Positions 45,428 through 58,200 of a stretch of 64,000 nt of DNA are shown piece by piece (position 1 is the first letter of the stretch; every line of letters begins with the position of its first letter). The stretch is from Girardinichthys multiradiatus (taxonomy: Eukaryota > Chordata > Actinopteri > Cyprinodontiformes > Goodeidae). The notes beneath the pieces are model-generated. The model ran no database searches, had not been told where the DNA came from, and was given only the letters and a program-made list of their open reading frames with translations. Position numbers and translations under genes: made by a program. Location: assembly GCF_021462225.1 (NCBI RefSeq), contig NC_061795.1, positions 310,001 to 374,000 of the forward strand. Reading direction: 5' to 3'.

Positions 45428-45599
45428 GTACGTTTAAAGACTTTTCATAAAAGTTCCTCCTAAAAGTTCCGGATGACTGGAACTCCCAAATTTGTATAAA
45501 TACCTGGCACATATATTACAATATATCTTTGGAAAAATCAATCAGATTGTATGTCAGATATTCCATTTATTAGTCCTTTAATTAAGCAGAGTAAGTGGA

Positions 45600-46040
45600 G
45601 TCTATTAATTTGGTGACTTCTGAAGGCATTTGGTTGCACTGGATTTTTATTTGGGAGTGTTAGAGTAAAGGGGTAAATTCAAATGAGAATAGAACAGATT
45701 GAAGTTTGTGATTGTAATGTGACAAAATGTGAAAAATTTAACTTCATGTGCTAGAATGGCCCAGTCAAAGTCCAGGCCTAACTCCATTTGAGAATCTGTG
45801 GCAACATTTGAAAAAAGTATGTTCACAAACTCTGTATCCAGTCTGACAGAACTTGGGTTATTGTGAAATAAGATGTGCTACAGCTGGCAGACATGCCCAG
45901 CGAAACATGGCTCTACAAAGTTCTGACCTAGAGGTTCTGAATATACGTGCATTCATCATTTTTCAAATCTTCATTTGTACAATTTTTTGAAAGTTAATCA
46001 CTTTCCTTCCACTTCACAATAATTCCCTACCTAGTGTTTT
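45600..46040 (+). mobile_element. Tc1-like relic fragment
   Basis: GGCCCAGTCAAAGTCCAGGC and TTTCCTTCCACTTCACAATA match the main Tc1 family, with parts missing. Ends not preserved. Confidence 0.55.
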
Positions 46041-47151
46041 CCTAAAACCCAAATTTGTGGTTGTGACACGTCAGTGGGCATAAAAAACCCAAATATGGAG
46101 CCTAATGTTCTGTAGCATTCCAAGACTTTATTAAACCACTTTTCACATTCATATTTTCTGCATTCTCATACAATAAAGCAACAAAACCCCCAAAATTCTA
46201 AGCTGTATCTGGATTTGAGACATTTTTCCACACAGCTAGCTCAAACAGAAACATTGCACAGTCCTCGATCTACAGTGTTCAAAACAGAGAGGCGTCGTCA
46301 GACAAGATCAGTAACAAGTGGTGTTTAAACTCAAAAACACAGCAACATTAAACGCTGATGAAACTATGATGTCACAACTGCAGAACGTGACAAGATGGTA
46401 GGAGACAAATAAAAACACTGTGAGGTACTTCCATCCTTTTGTCCAATTTCAGCAGCAACAAAGACCAGACACACGAGAGCAGCTAAGTAGAGATACGCTT
46501 AAAGAGAAACCTGCAGGAAAACACAGCAGGTAGGCTTTATTCACTCATCAGGTAGGCAGAGTGACAACACTAATGTTTAAATGTTGGTTTACAAGGGTGA
46601 AATTGGCCTTCATAATGAGCTGAATTCACTGTGACCCTGTCCTGAAGCAGTAGTAGAGGGACGTTGGACCGTCCAGTAACAACCCAGGAATCACAGGCCA
46701 ACATGTTGAAAAGTCACCACGAATGAGCGTACGATGGAGACATTCCCCTCATTCATAGAAACATCCGGATCTTATAAACAGCATTACTTCATTGTCTTGA
46801 AGGAAATTCATCTAAGGATTTTCAACCATTTGAATTTGCAGAATCGTCTACATTTCCCATGACCTGAAAATGAGACTCTCTCATAACAACTTGGTCAGAG
46901 TGATCTTACATGTAGAAGCTCAGGTTGTTCCTACCTCCCCTGGTTTTTCTTCAGCTTACAAGTTGACTGCCTTTCTATGCTTGAGACAAAATTTACTTTC
47001 TTGAGATAACATTAATATTATTAGGTATAAATGGGTGATAATTGTGTGTTATCAAGTGCAGTCCTTCAATACTGCTGATTATAATAGTGGTGCATTGATC
47101 AGCGAGGGAGAACCCAACCTGAATAGCTCAAAATACTGAGATTATAAACTG

Positions 47152-47195
47152 TTATTTCAAGATAAAAAGCTCAGGAGCTTTTTATCTTGAAATAA
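47152..47195. repeat. Perfect 21-bp hairpin with 2-nt spacer
   Basis: The arm at 47152-47172 (TTATTTCAAGATAAAAAG plus CTC) is exactly complementary to 47175-47195, separated by AG only. DNA of this form can extrude a cruciform. The loop is too short for a normal miRNA precursor. Confidence 0.95.
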
Positions 47196-48393
47196 TGAGT
47201 GAATTAAACTGTTATAAGATTAAAAACTCAAGGTTTCATTGTCGAGATAAACGTATAACAAGGGAAGATGAGATAAAAGTAACCAAGGGTATTCTTACAA
47301 TTAGAAAAAAAAATGTAAAGTGTTATAATAGGTTGCATCCTTGTTATATGGAGCTAATAATTAAACTGTTATAATAAAGAATATTAAACTAGTTTTTCAA
47401 GATAAATGATACCATTATCTGGACATAATGAGACGAATGAACCGTTATAAGAAAGGGTCAACATGTTATGACGATGAAAGTGTCAAAACAAGCCGAAGCT
47501 CTTATCCTTGTAGAACCAGAAAACCAAAGTGTAACTCCTTTAAAACGAGCCAGACATTTTCACGACGCTCCAACATACTGAACCTATGATGAAACAAGAT
47601 GAAGATGTTATCTCCAGATGAGATGAAAATCATGTCCTGAAAATACGTTTAAGTGCGTGACATTCTGGTTTTACAAAAAGACTTGAGCACAACTTTGGAG
47701 CTTCTAAGGCTTGGAACATAATGACACTAAATCCCAAACACATTAGACTTAGACAGAAGAGTCTGGAAAAATCTGGACTTTTGAAAACATGAAGCAACCC
47801 AGAATGGGAGGTATTCAAAGACTGATCAACATGTAAAAGCTGCCCCCCCGCCCCATGCATGCGGCACTTTGTTTTACAAGAAGGGTAGTTATGAATTTTG
47901 CTAAACAAGACGTTAAAATTCTCCAGCATGCCTGATTTCATACAGCTGGGCCCCGTCTTGTCAACTGCTCTTTGCCATTTGTCATATTCATCTCCGTTCA
48001 AATGTTAGGAAATGTCCAAAATGTACGCATGCAGTGTTAATGATCAAAAACAACTGGCAGGTTGAAAACAGAAGGTGTGACGGTTCTAAATTCAGCCTAA
48101 ACAGGAATCTCATTGTTATTTAACTACATCATTTAGACTGTCACCACGGTAATAAAATAGGACCAGATTTGAAGGCTTATAGATAAGGTTAAAATGACCT
48201 CCACCAGTGATCCCAGGGGAAGACAGATGCTGGCTTTTAAAGCAGACGTGCTTTCTCCTCAACATGGTGATTGTAGTGCTACACAGGACCAGTAGGTGGT
48301 GCACTGCATGAGTGTTAATCTTCCCTAACGCAGCAAAGATCTTAATAAAACACCTGATGATAAATTGCTGCTTTTCTCTCACTGGTTCGGCAC

Positions 48394-48399
48394 TTTATT
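48394..48399 (-). terminator. Polyadenylation signal of mpi
   Basis: AATAAA on the minus strand, about 600 bp downstream of the mpi stop codon. Supported only by position and motif. Confidence 0.5.
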
Positions 48400-48994
48400 T
48401 AGTTTGACCTTTGTTGGAGAAAATTATGCTAAAACATATTTAGAAAGAGAGGTTGTTCTGGAGCTTTTAATCTCAGCACACCAAGAACTAGATGCTGTGG
48501 CCTGATTTAATATCAAGGTTTTTGTTTTATATATAGTTTGCATTAAGCTCAAAAATGGGAACTAAAAGGATTTGGAAACATTTAAAAACCTCACAATGAC
48601 TACTTTATTAGAAATCTTTAAATGGTTAAAGTCATTTAGGTGATTTTACCTAAGGGGTTAAATGTCCAGCACCAATACAGAACCTGGATGTACATAGTTT
48701 CCTATTTATAAGTTATACTGTAACTACTAGAGTTAAAGAAAGGGTTAAAACTGATTATTACCCTGTAGGATGAGCCCGGATTTGTAAGAAAGACTGTTAT
48801 AATCCAAGCAGTCTGCTGGGTGTTTAGGGTTAAAAAAGAGCAACAGACACTGTTTCAAAAACTGGATCAGAAAACCTTTCCATTTTAACACCACCTACCA
48901 AGTAGTGCACATCAGTAGTCAGGCCCAATTCATAATGAGGAACTTCCTACGTCAAACCACAGAAACACAGGTAGCTTTGGGTGCTTGGTAACAG

Positions 48995-49213
48995 CTACAG
49001 GAGGCTGCAGGCTCGAAACAGGGTCATGCCTGACTGTGAGGTGACGTGCAGAGAGATGCTCTCATTGGCCGAGACAAACAGGACGCTCCCCCGTCTCATT
49101 GTGACGTCGGAGAAAGCAGCGGCAGAGGTTGCTGTGGCGTCACCTTCGATGACCAGCAGGATGCTGGCACTGTCAACTGAAGCTACCGTGTACTCCTTCA
49201 CCGAGGCCGGGAC
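48995..49213 (-). CDS. mpi: mpi exon 8 (last)
   Basis: Acceptor GTCCATCTGCAG, phase 0: [20 protein letters not shown] to [10 protein letters not shown], stop TAG at 48995-48997. The SANESISL and LFRAC(S/C)LL segments match the vertebrate C-terminus. Confidence 0.95.
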   Translation of the reverse strand, partial: VPASVKEYTVASVDSASILLVIEGDATATSAAAFSDVTMRRGSVLFVSANESISLHVTSQSGMTLFRACSLL

Positions 49214-52200
49214 CTGCAGATGGACAGAAACGCTACTATGAAGGGATAGTTATTGTGTCTTGTTAAAAGGATACATGCCGTTATTTTTCATTAATAAAAA
49301 CCTGAAAGGTGCTGTGCAGTTGTCTGAGTAAGGAGAATTGGGGCTCTACTACTGTGGCCAAAAAACAAGGCAAGCCAAATCAGCCTCGCTGTCCATGGGT
49401 CCTGCACAGTTTTCCCCCTGCTGCCCTGAGACAGTGTCCCTATGCCGCCTCCAAGCTGCTCAACGTGTTGGTAATGCATAATGCTCACCTCCACAGGTCA
49501 AAACACCAACGTTAATGAACTTGTATTAAACCAAACAACGCTAAGCAGGGCATCAAGAGCCAAGAAAACTAAATCTATTTGTTTCAACTGCGTAACTACA
49601 AAGAAATATGTTAACTCAAATTCATATTTCACCCCTGGTTTAGCGTAAAACCTATTGATTTGTAATAGTGGTCCAGTCAAAGTCTGGACCAAAATCCAAC
49701 TGAGAATCTCTGCCAAAACCTATGTTCAAGTTAACAACTGTTAAAATCTTTCCTTTCACTTCGAAATGAACTCAAGTCAAGTCAAGTCTATTTATATAGC
49801 GCTTTTCAGCAACAAGGCACTCAAAGTACCAATTTGTTCAGATCTACCTCATGAAATCCAAATAAATTGCATTGGGCTTTGTTGTTGTAACGTCACAAAA
49901 TGTCTGAACGTTGGCAGGGCCTGCACTCGGTGATACGGAAGAAGATGAGCAAACTTTTGTTTTCCAGACCTATGTTTGTTGGGTGACCTATTCCATAGGA
50001 CGTGTTTCAGCAAACCGGGCCTGGTAATCTTCCCAGAATTCACAACAGTCATTTTTTCATGTGCTTCTGAATCAGAACATTTGGAAAGATGGAGGGTTTC
50101 AGCTTCATGTAGGGTCATCAAAGACATAAACCCAGGTAGTAACCCTGAGACAACAGGAATAATAACACAAGCTTCCTACCTGTATCTTCATGACTGTGAA
50201 GTCTGGCACTGGGGGGTCGTACAGGGTTACACAGGGGTCTGCGGGGTCCTGGACACACAGGAAGATTTTGGAGGAGGCAGACGCAGGCTTGTAGTTCAAC
50301 ATCTCACACAGTGTGTTTACGTCGATGTATTTACGTGTCAGGCCAGCTCTGACCGTGTTGTCTGAGCAGGCCATGCACTCGATGCAGTCTAGAGGTAGAA
50401 AGAAACAGGAAACAGAGCAAGTTACCAATAATTGTAGGCAGTCAAACTTCCCTTCAGCTGAAACAACAATTCCAAATAGTCCTACATGAACTCCTAACAT
50501 TTAGAGCACATCTGTGATGAACAAGTAGATGCCGAACAATAAAGCTGACATAAACGCATCATCAACATGTCTAATAGCTGCACTCTGTTGTGATTCACTT
50601 AATCAGCTGTAAACAAAAGCAAACTGAGCTCACGTCCATTAGCATTAAGGGGTTTGCATCCAAGAAATCATTCAAAAGAAATGGTTTTAATAAGTGCTTG
50701 GACAGCTAACCCGAAATGTTTTTTTATGCAATGCCTCACAAAAGTATTCACACCCCTGTTAGACATTTTGTGACGTTGCAACCTCAAACTTCTGTGTTAG
50801 TTCACTGGAACGTTGACCAACACACGATAGCATAAGCTTGTGAAGTAGGAGGAAAAAGATGCATAGGTTTCAACGTTTTCTTACAAAAACTATGGTCTAC
50901 ATTTGTATTCAACTGCCTTTTGTTGCTCTGAGGGAGCTGCAGGGATCCACAGCTCAGGTAAGACAATTAGTTTTTAATGGTCTACATGTAAGCCTAGGTA
51001 TGGCAGAAAACTAACACTGACACCTCACCCTGAGTATGCTCTGTACCGTTAAAGGCTGCTAAAGATTTGAGAGTGGGGTGGGGGTTCACCGTCCAGCAGG
51101 ACACAATAGAATGGTTTAGAGCAAACCCAACACAGGCCTTACAATGGCCTAGTCAAAGTCCAGACCAAAATCTATTTGATAATGTGTGGCAAGACATACT
51201 GATGTAAACAGGTTGTTTTGCAAATAGGCACAAATTCCAGCCTGTAGATGTGCAAAGCAGGAAGAGACTTAACCCAAGAGACTTTCAGGTGTAACTGAAG
51301 CAAAAGGTTGTTCTACAAAGTTATGACTCAGGCTGACAACAAATGCGTGACGCAGTTTTCAGACTTATCTGTAAAACAAATGTTGAAAACTCCATATCAT
51401 TTTCCTTCCACTTCACAATTTTGAGCAACTGTGTGTTGGTCCACAGAAAGTCCCAATAAAATACCAGAAAAGATCCTCCTGACCTCCGTAGATGTAAGCG
51501 TGAGGCTCATTGGCTCCCAGGAACATGGCCTGGCCTGGCTCCAGGACCATATAATTCAGGAAGTATATGGAGAAGCAGCCGATGTCTCCGGGGTACTGGG
51601 AGTGGAGGCGGAGCAGCAGATCACCGTTGCTGCTTGATGTGTCCTTCCCTGCTGCGCCTGTGGACACACAGACATGTTCATAAGGTTTCTGCTTCTACGT
51701 GCAATTAATAGCACTGCTACACTCAACAGGTTAGTTAGTGATTCCCTGATCATTGCCAACTTGTCTGAAATGATTTCTTTTGATAAATCTTTCTATGCCC
51801 TTCAGTGCAGAACCTTCCTGAGGGACATTCACCATGTGTAAAGAGTAAACAGTGCTCAACGCTACACCTCCAGACTCATGTAGTGTTTTGACACTGAAAC
51901 AGAGACCCATTCATTATTACAAATGACTTTTAAACGGCTTGCAGGTTCATTCATTTTCTCTGGAGTTCTGCTGATTACTGTGTTCGTTTAGCCTCCTCAC
52001 CTTCCTGTGTGACCCTTTTTACCAGCTCGTTCAGTTCATCCACAAACACCTTCTTTTCACAGCTCATCATCTTTGAAAAGCACTTCTTCAGAGCCTGGCT
52101 GGTCCGAACCTCGTCTCCGATGCTGCTCCGTAGGTCTTCTGCTGCATCGCGACCAACAAGAGCGTGGAACTCTGGAACAGCTGAAAGATAAACAGACATT

Positions 52201-55200
52201 CACCACACGTGCAACATTTACATCATCTGTTGACCCTGCAGTGTCTTTGGGGGCGTACCTTGAAGGAAGCCCAGGATCTCCTCCACTGGTCTAAAGCCGC
52301 AAAGTCCCTGGAAGCGTGTGAGAGCAATTGCCATTTCTGGCTTGTGGTTGTTGTCTGGATAGTGCTCTGGAAACTTAGCATTTAGAGTGGCAGCTAGCTC
52401 CTAAATAAAAAAATTAGAAAAGGAAGAAGTGTAAAAAGCACATAGATGTCCCTCAGTTCAATTCACACAGGGATGAAATGAATATCATGTTTAAACAAAG
52501 AGCAGGAACACCATCCAGTACTGTGAGGCATGAGCATGCCATCCTGAAAGCTGAAGTGGAAGAACGTGACAAAATCGTGAAGAACATCTGAAAAGCGCGT
52601 CTGTTTTCAGCCTCTCTGAGTCGATGCACAACCATCTTTTGCTGCAATGACAGCTGCAAGTCTTGTGAGGTTTGTCTCTACCAGCTCTGCACTTATAAAG
52701 ACTGAATGTTGTGGTCCCTTCTTTTTGCAAAACAGCTTAAGCTCGATCAGATTGGAAGGAGAGCAATTGTGAACAGAAATGTTCCAGTCTTGCTACAGAT
52801 TCTTAATCAGATGTGGACTGATGCCTCCACCACAATGTTTCCCAGTGGGGATGGTTTATCCAGGGTGTTTGTGTTGCACCACATTTTGTGTTTTTGGAGC
52901 TAGCTAGATAAACTAAATTGAACTGAATTGTGTCCTCATACTATGATGGCACAATCTGCTTTCTTTCAACAGTTCCTCCATCCTCCGTTCCTCTATAAAT
53001 GGCAGAAAAGTGGCGTTCAGTACTAATAGTTGTTCTAGGAACAGATTTTCCTGCTGGAGCTTCCAAACCCTAACCTTCCACAGCTCTTCCAAAGTAACCA
53101 TGGGCCTCTTGGTTGCTTCTCTGATTAATGTTCTCCTTGCCAGGATTGTCAGGCAAGCAGACAACTATTTATTGTGGGTTTGCAGATTTAATTATGGCTT
53201 CCTGAACATTTTGTGTTTCCCGTGGCTAAATTTTCTTGGACCTTTTAAACTACCTAGACCAGGCATGCCCAAAGTCCGGCCCCTGGGCCAAATCTGGCCC
53301 GCATCCTAAATTTCCACCGGCCCGTAGCATCCTGTCATACAATCAATAATATGTGGCCCGCCAGCACAGTTTCCCAGAATCAATCATACGCACATACGAA
53401 AAAGCAATTTTATATTTCACCATAGGCCAGCAGTAGACCTGTGGCTGCACTCTCATAACTAGTTGACCTTGAAAAACAGAATCGTCCTGTATTTAGAAAC
53501 AAAAGCACCCGTTCTCTATTGAGCTGACAAGGGACACACTATGTCCCGTATTACTGTGAGAGTAAAGAAATTGTCAGAAAATTGCCACTGGAAAATCAAT
53601 AACAGGGCACTTTTTAATGAAACGTTACGGTAAACTTCCTATCCCCTGTCCTGCTCTGTGACCATTGAGCTAACAGCATATTCGCGCTTGAGTATGAGAA
53701 TATTTTTAACCCATTTCGAAAATGGCAACTAGTACGAAAAAGAGGACAGTTGACAAAGAGGGCCACCGTTTCAAGGAAAAGTGGAAATCAGAATACTTTT
53801 TCCTGACATTCGAAACAACTGTGTCTGCCTAATTTGCCTGAAGACTGTGGCTGTTTTCAAATAATTTAATATCAAGAGGCACTACCAGACGAAACATGTT
53901 AACTACGACAAGCTAACTGCGAAAGAACGCACCGAAAAACTGAAGCAACTGGAAGCTGCTTTGATAGCACAGCAGAGTTTTTTCACAAGAGCCCGTGAAT
54001 CAAAAGAAAATTCTACAAAGGAGAGTTACGAGGTGGCAATGCTAATTGCCAAGCACGGCAAACCTTTCACTGACGGTGAATTTATTAAAGGCTGCGTGAT
54101 GCAAATGGTGGAGAGAATTTGTCCTGAGAAAAAGTAAGACTTTGCCAATGTTAGCCTGGGTCGTAGCGCTGTGGTGCGGAGGATTGAAGAAATTTCATCT
54201 GATATCAAGAGACAGTTAGAGGCTAAAGCAGAGGAGCTTGTCTTCTTTTCGTTAGCCTGCGGCGAGAGCACGGATGTGTCTGACACAGCTCAGTTACTGA
54301 TTTTTTTGAGAGGAGTGTACAATGAAATGAACGTGAGTGAAGAGCTTCTTGACCTTCAGAGGCTTAAGGACCAAACGAGAGGAATAGATTTCTTCGCTTC
54401 TGTTTGTTCCATTGTAAATGACATGAAACTACAATGGAATAAAATCACTGGGATTATTACGGATGGCGCACCTGCCATGGTTGGTGAACAAAGTGGTCTA
54501 TCAACGCTAGTCTGCAAAAAAGTCAGCGAAGAAGGAGGCAACGCTATAGAACTCCACAGTATTATTCACCAACAAGTTCTGTGTGCCAAACATCTGAAAT
54601 ATGATCACGTTATGAAACCCGTGATAAGGGCAATTAATTTTATTCGCTCCAGAGCCCTGTGCCAGTTTTGGCAGTTTCTCCTCGACAACCACACTGAACA
54701 TCTCACAATGTTATCACAATGACATAAGATGGCTCAGTCGGGGATCTGCAATGCAGCGATTCTACTCCCTCAGAAAGGAGATTGGACAGTTCCTGGCCCA
54801 AAAGGGACAACCGATGCCGGAAATCTCTGATCCTGTTTGGCTGGCTGATTTTGAATTTTTGGTTGACATAACACAACATCTGAATGTGCTGAACACAAGC
54901 CTTCAGTGGCAAAATGCAGTGGTTAGCCAACTGTATCCCTACAATAAAGCTTTTGGGGCAAAGCTGCTACTTTTCCAAAGGCACCTGACACAAACGCAGT
55001 CCAATACCGCACATTTCCCATCACTGCAGGAAATTATGACCAGTTTTCCAGAGAACAATTTCTGTGCGCAAATGAGGAGGTATGCAGAAAACATTTCATC
55101 TCTGAATGAGGAGTTTCAGCAGCGTTTCAGGGATTTTGCAGTTATTGAAAAGGAGATCACACTTTTTTCCTCCCCTTTTTCCGTGGATCCTAATGAGGCT

Positions 55201-58200
55201 ACAGACCACCTGCAACTGGAGCTCATTGAGCTGCAGTGTGACGTGGAGAGTCACAATCACTACCAACAACTCCCTCTCGGCAATGTTTACCGCCAGTTGG
55301 ACAAAGACAGGTTCCAAGAGATTCGGACATTTGCGAAGAAAATGCTGAGTTTATTTAGGTCGACATACTTGTGCGAGAAGATGTTTTCAGTCATGAACAT
55401 TAACAAGAGCAGCGTGAGGACAAGACTAAGTGGCTCTTGCTTGCGTGACATCTTGCGCATCAAAACCACTGCTTTTGATCCAGACCTGGCCTGTTTACTG
55501 CAGTCGAAACACCAATATCACCCTTCTCATTAATGCAGGTATTTTTTTTTTTTCTGAGGAGAATAAACTGTAAAGTCTCTGTGAATTGCTTTTTTGTGAC
55601 GATCAGACCACAATTTTGTCACATTTCTTCTATCTGATTTGACTGTACTATTTTTCAAAATGTACTGGGATGTGATTTGTTAAAACAAAATCAATACATG
55701 TAATAAAAAGTTCAGTCAACTTTTATAAAATTGTTCATTTGTAGTTTAATTTATTATTGTTTTAACCTTTAACTATCCTGGTAATGCAATTGACAACAGA
55801 TTCTCATTTGCAATATCGTCCTATCTGCAGACAGCAAAGTGATATAGTTACATATTTACATATTCATTTACAATGGTAATGGTTCGAGGAATGTCAGGCC
55901 ATACATTTTCATCTGACCAAATCTGGCCCTCTTTGCAAAACGTTTGGGCACCCCTGGTCGAGACTGTTGTGTGCATTTTCACTAAAATGGGCCATTTATG
56001 TAGACTGCATTCCCTGAAGCTGAGCAGCTTCTGATCCTGCAGGAATGTTGCTGCAATCAGGGGACACATGATTCTTCAGCAGAGTCCAGAACGTGAATAA
56101 AACAGTGAAATCAAATCAAAACTGCAATAATCTCAGACAGTTGCATAGCATTTCTGGTTTAAAAGCCACAAACTGTCACTCTAATTGATATGAAAACGTA
56201 CCAGTGGATGTATGGATCCCAAATCCAGCAAGGAAAAAAAACCAGAGCTCCAATAGGGAATACAATCGGATATCTAAAGACATCATTTTTTATAATTTCA
56301 TAGCAGTTAAGGGCTGAATCTGAATGAAAACCAGTTTTAACACAGAAGAGGTTTGTAATAATCCATAGATCTTTAACAATTAAAGCCTGTGAGATCCATC
56401 CCAGAGGAACAATAACTGCATACATAGAGCAGCAGCAGCTGCACCTTACAATCCTGGGCACTTGTTATCGCTACAACCTGTATTTCAGAACATAAATGCT
56501 AAAAAGATTTAAAATCTTGTAAAAAGGCTTTGACAGGAGAGTTACTCTCTCCGTCTCTGTGGAGAGTCAATGTTTCCTTTTAATAAATATTTCTACTAAC
56601 AGAAGTTTTTTCCCGTTTTTGAATGAAAACTCAGTAAAAATACTGGTATTCAGCACGAGTGGCTGGGTTTAAACGTCGTGTTTGGAAACAAAAATACAGA
56701 AGTCCGGTTGGGTAATTTAAAAGTTAACTGAAAATTTGTCTGGGTAGATTTCTACTCGATCTTGTCTGACATGGCCCATGTTCCAGCAGCGAAAACGCAG
56801 TGGAGAGAAAAAAAACTACCTCAGAAACCTACTCTGGTTCCTGAAAAGGTTTCTGTAGTGGAACGCACCTCATCACACCTCCAAGGCCTTCACAGAAAAG
56901 CTCCATTGGTGGTAAGGTGAAATTACACACAGGTGGATTTTCTTTACCAATCAAGTGACGTCTGAAAGCAAGTGGCGGAACAGGATTTTCTTCAGGATAT
57001 CAAGAGTTAAGAGGGCTGAATAAAAATGCTGTATCACATCATATACAGTAGCTTGTAAAAGTATTCATACCCCTTGAACATTTCCACATATCTTCACATT
57101 TCAACCACAAACATAAATATATTTTATTGGAATTTTATGTGAAAGACCAACACAAAGTGGTATACAATTGCAAAGTGGAATGAAAATTATACATGTTTTA
57201 TTTTCTTTTTTTTATAAATTAGAAACTGAAAAGGTTATTGTGCAAAAGTATTCAGCCCCCTGAGCCAATACTTTGTGGAACAACCTTTTGCTGCAATTAC
57301 AGTTGCAAGTCTTTTAGGGTACGTCTCTACCAGCTTTGCAGATCTAGTGACTGAAATTTTTGAACTTCGCAACACAACTCAAGCTCAGTCAGATTAGATG
57401 GAGAGCGTTTATGAACAGCAGTTTTCAGATCTTGCCACAGATTCTCGATTGGGTTTAGGTCTGGACTTTGACTGGGCCATTCTAACACATTAATATGTTT
57501 TGTTTTAAACCATTCCATTGTAGCCCAGGCTTCATGTTTAGGGTCATTGTCCTGCTGGAAGGTCAACCTCTGCCTCAGTCTTAAGTCTTTTGCAGACTCC
57601 AACAGGTTTTCTACCAAGATTGCAGTTCATCCAGAGTCACCATGGGCGTCTTGGCTGGATCTCTGATCAGTGCTCTCCTTGTTCGGCTGATGATGGATTG
57701 AACAGAGCTCCGTTAGATGTTCTAAGCTTGGGAAATTTTTTTATAGCCTAAACCTGCTTTAAACTTCTCCACAACTTTATCCCTGACCTGTCTGGTTGTT
57801 CCTTGGACTTCATGATGCTGTTTGCCCCCAATGTTCTCTTGAGGTCATCAAAGAGCAGCTGTATTTGTACTGAGATTAGATGACACACAGGTGGACTCTA
57901 TTTAGTCATTAGCAATCATCAGGCAACTTCTGAAGGCATTTGGTTGCACTCAGAGTAAAGGGCGCTGAATACTTTTGCACATCACACTTTTCAGCTTTTT
58001 ATTTGTAAAAAACGTTTTAAATTATGTATAATTTTCCTTCTACTTCGCAATTATATACCACATTGTGTTGGTCTTTCACATTAAATTCCAATACAATATA
58101 TTTATGCTTGTGGTTGTAATGTGACACTATGTGGAGAAGTTCAAGGGGTATGAATACTTTTACAAACCACTGTATACTCATAGGCTAAAACGCGTTGGCT

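Larger units (their letters stand above)
46125..48994 (-). other. 3' flank of mpi, possibly long 3' UTR
   Basis: Non-coding. On the minus strand, AATAAA occurs at 48394-48399 (about 600 bp after the mpi stop) and TTTAATAAAGT near 46130. The nearer signal is the likelier main end. Inside lie a perfect hairpin (47152-47195) and a degenerate AT-rich repeat (about 47140-47460). Confidence 0.45.

Noticed and set aside
48981..49241. Plus-strand open frame opposite mpi exon 8
   Set aside because: Antisense of a conserved coding exon with no support of its own.
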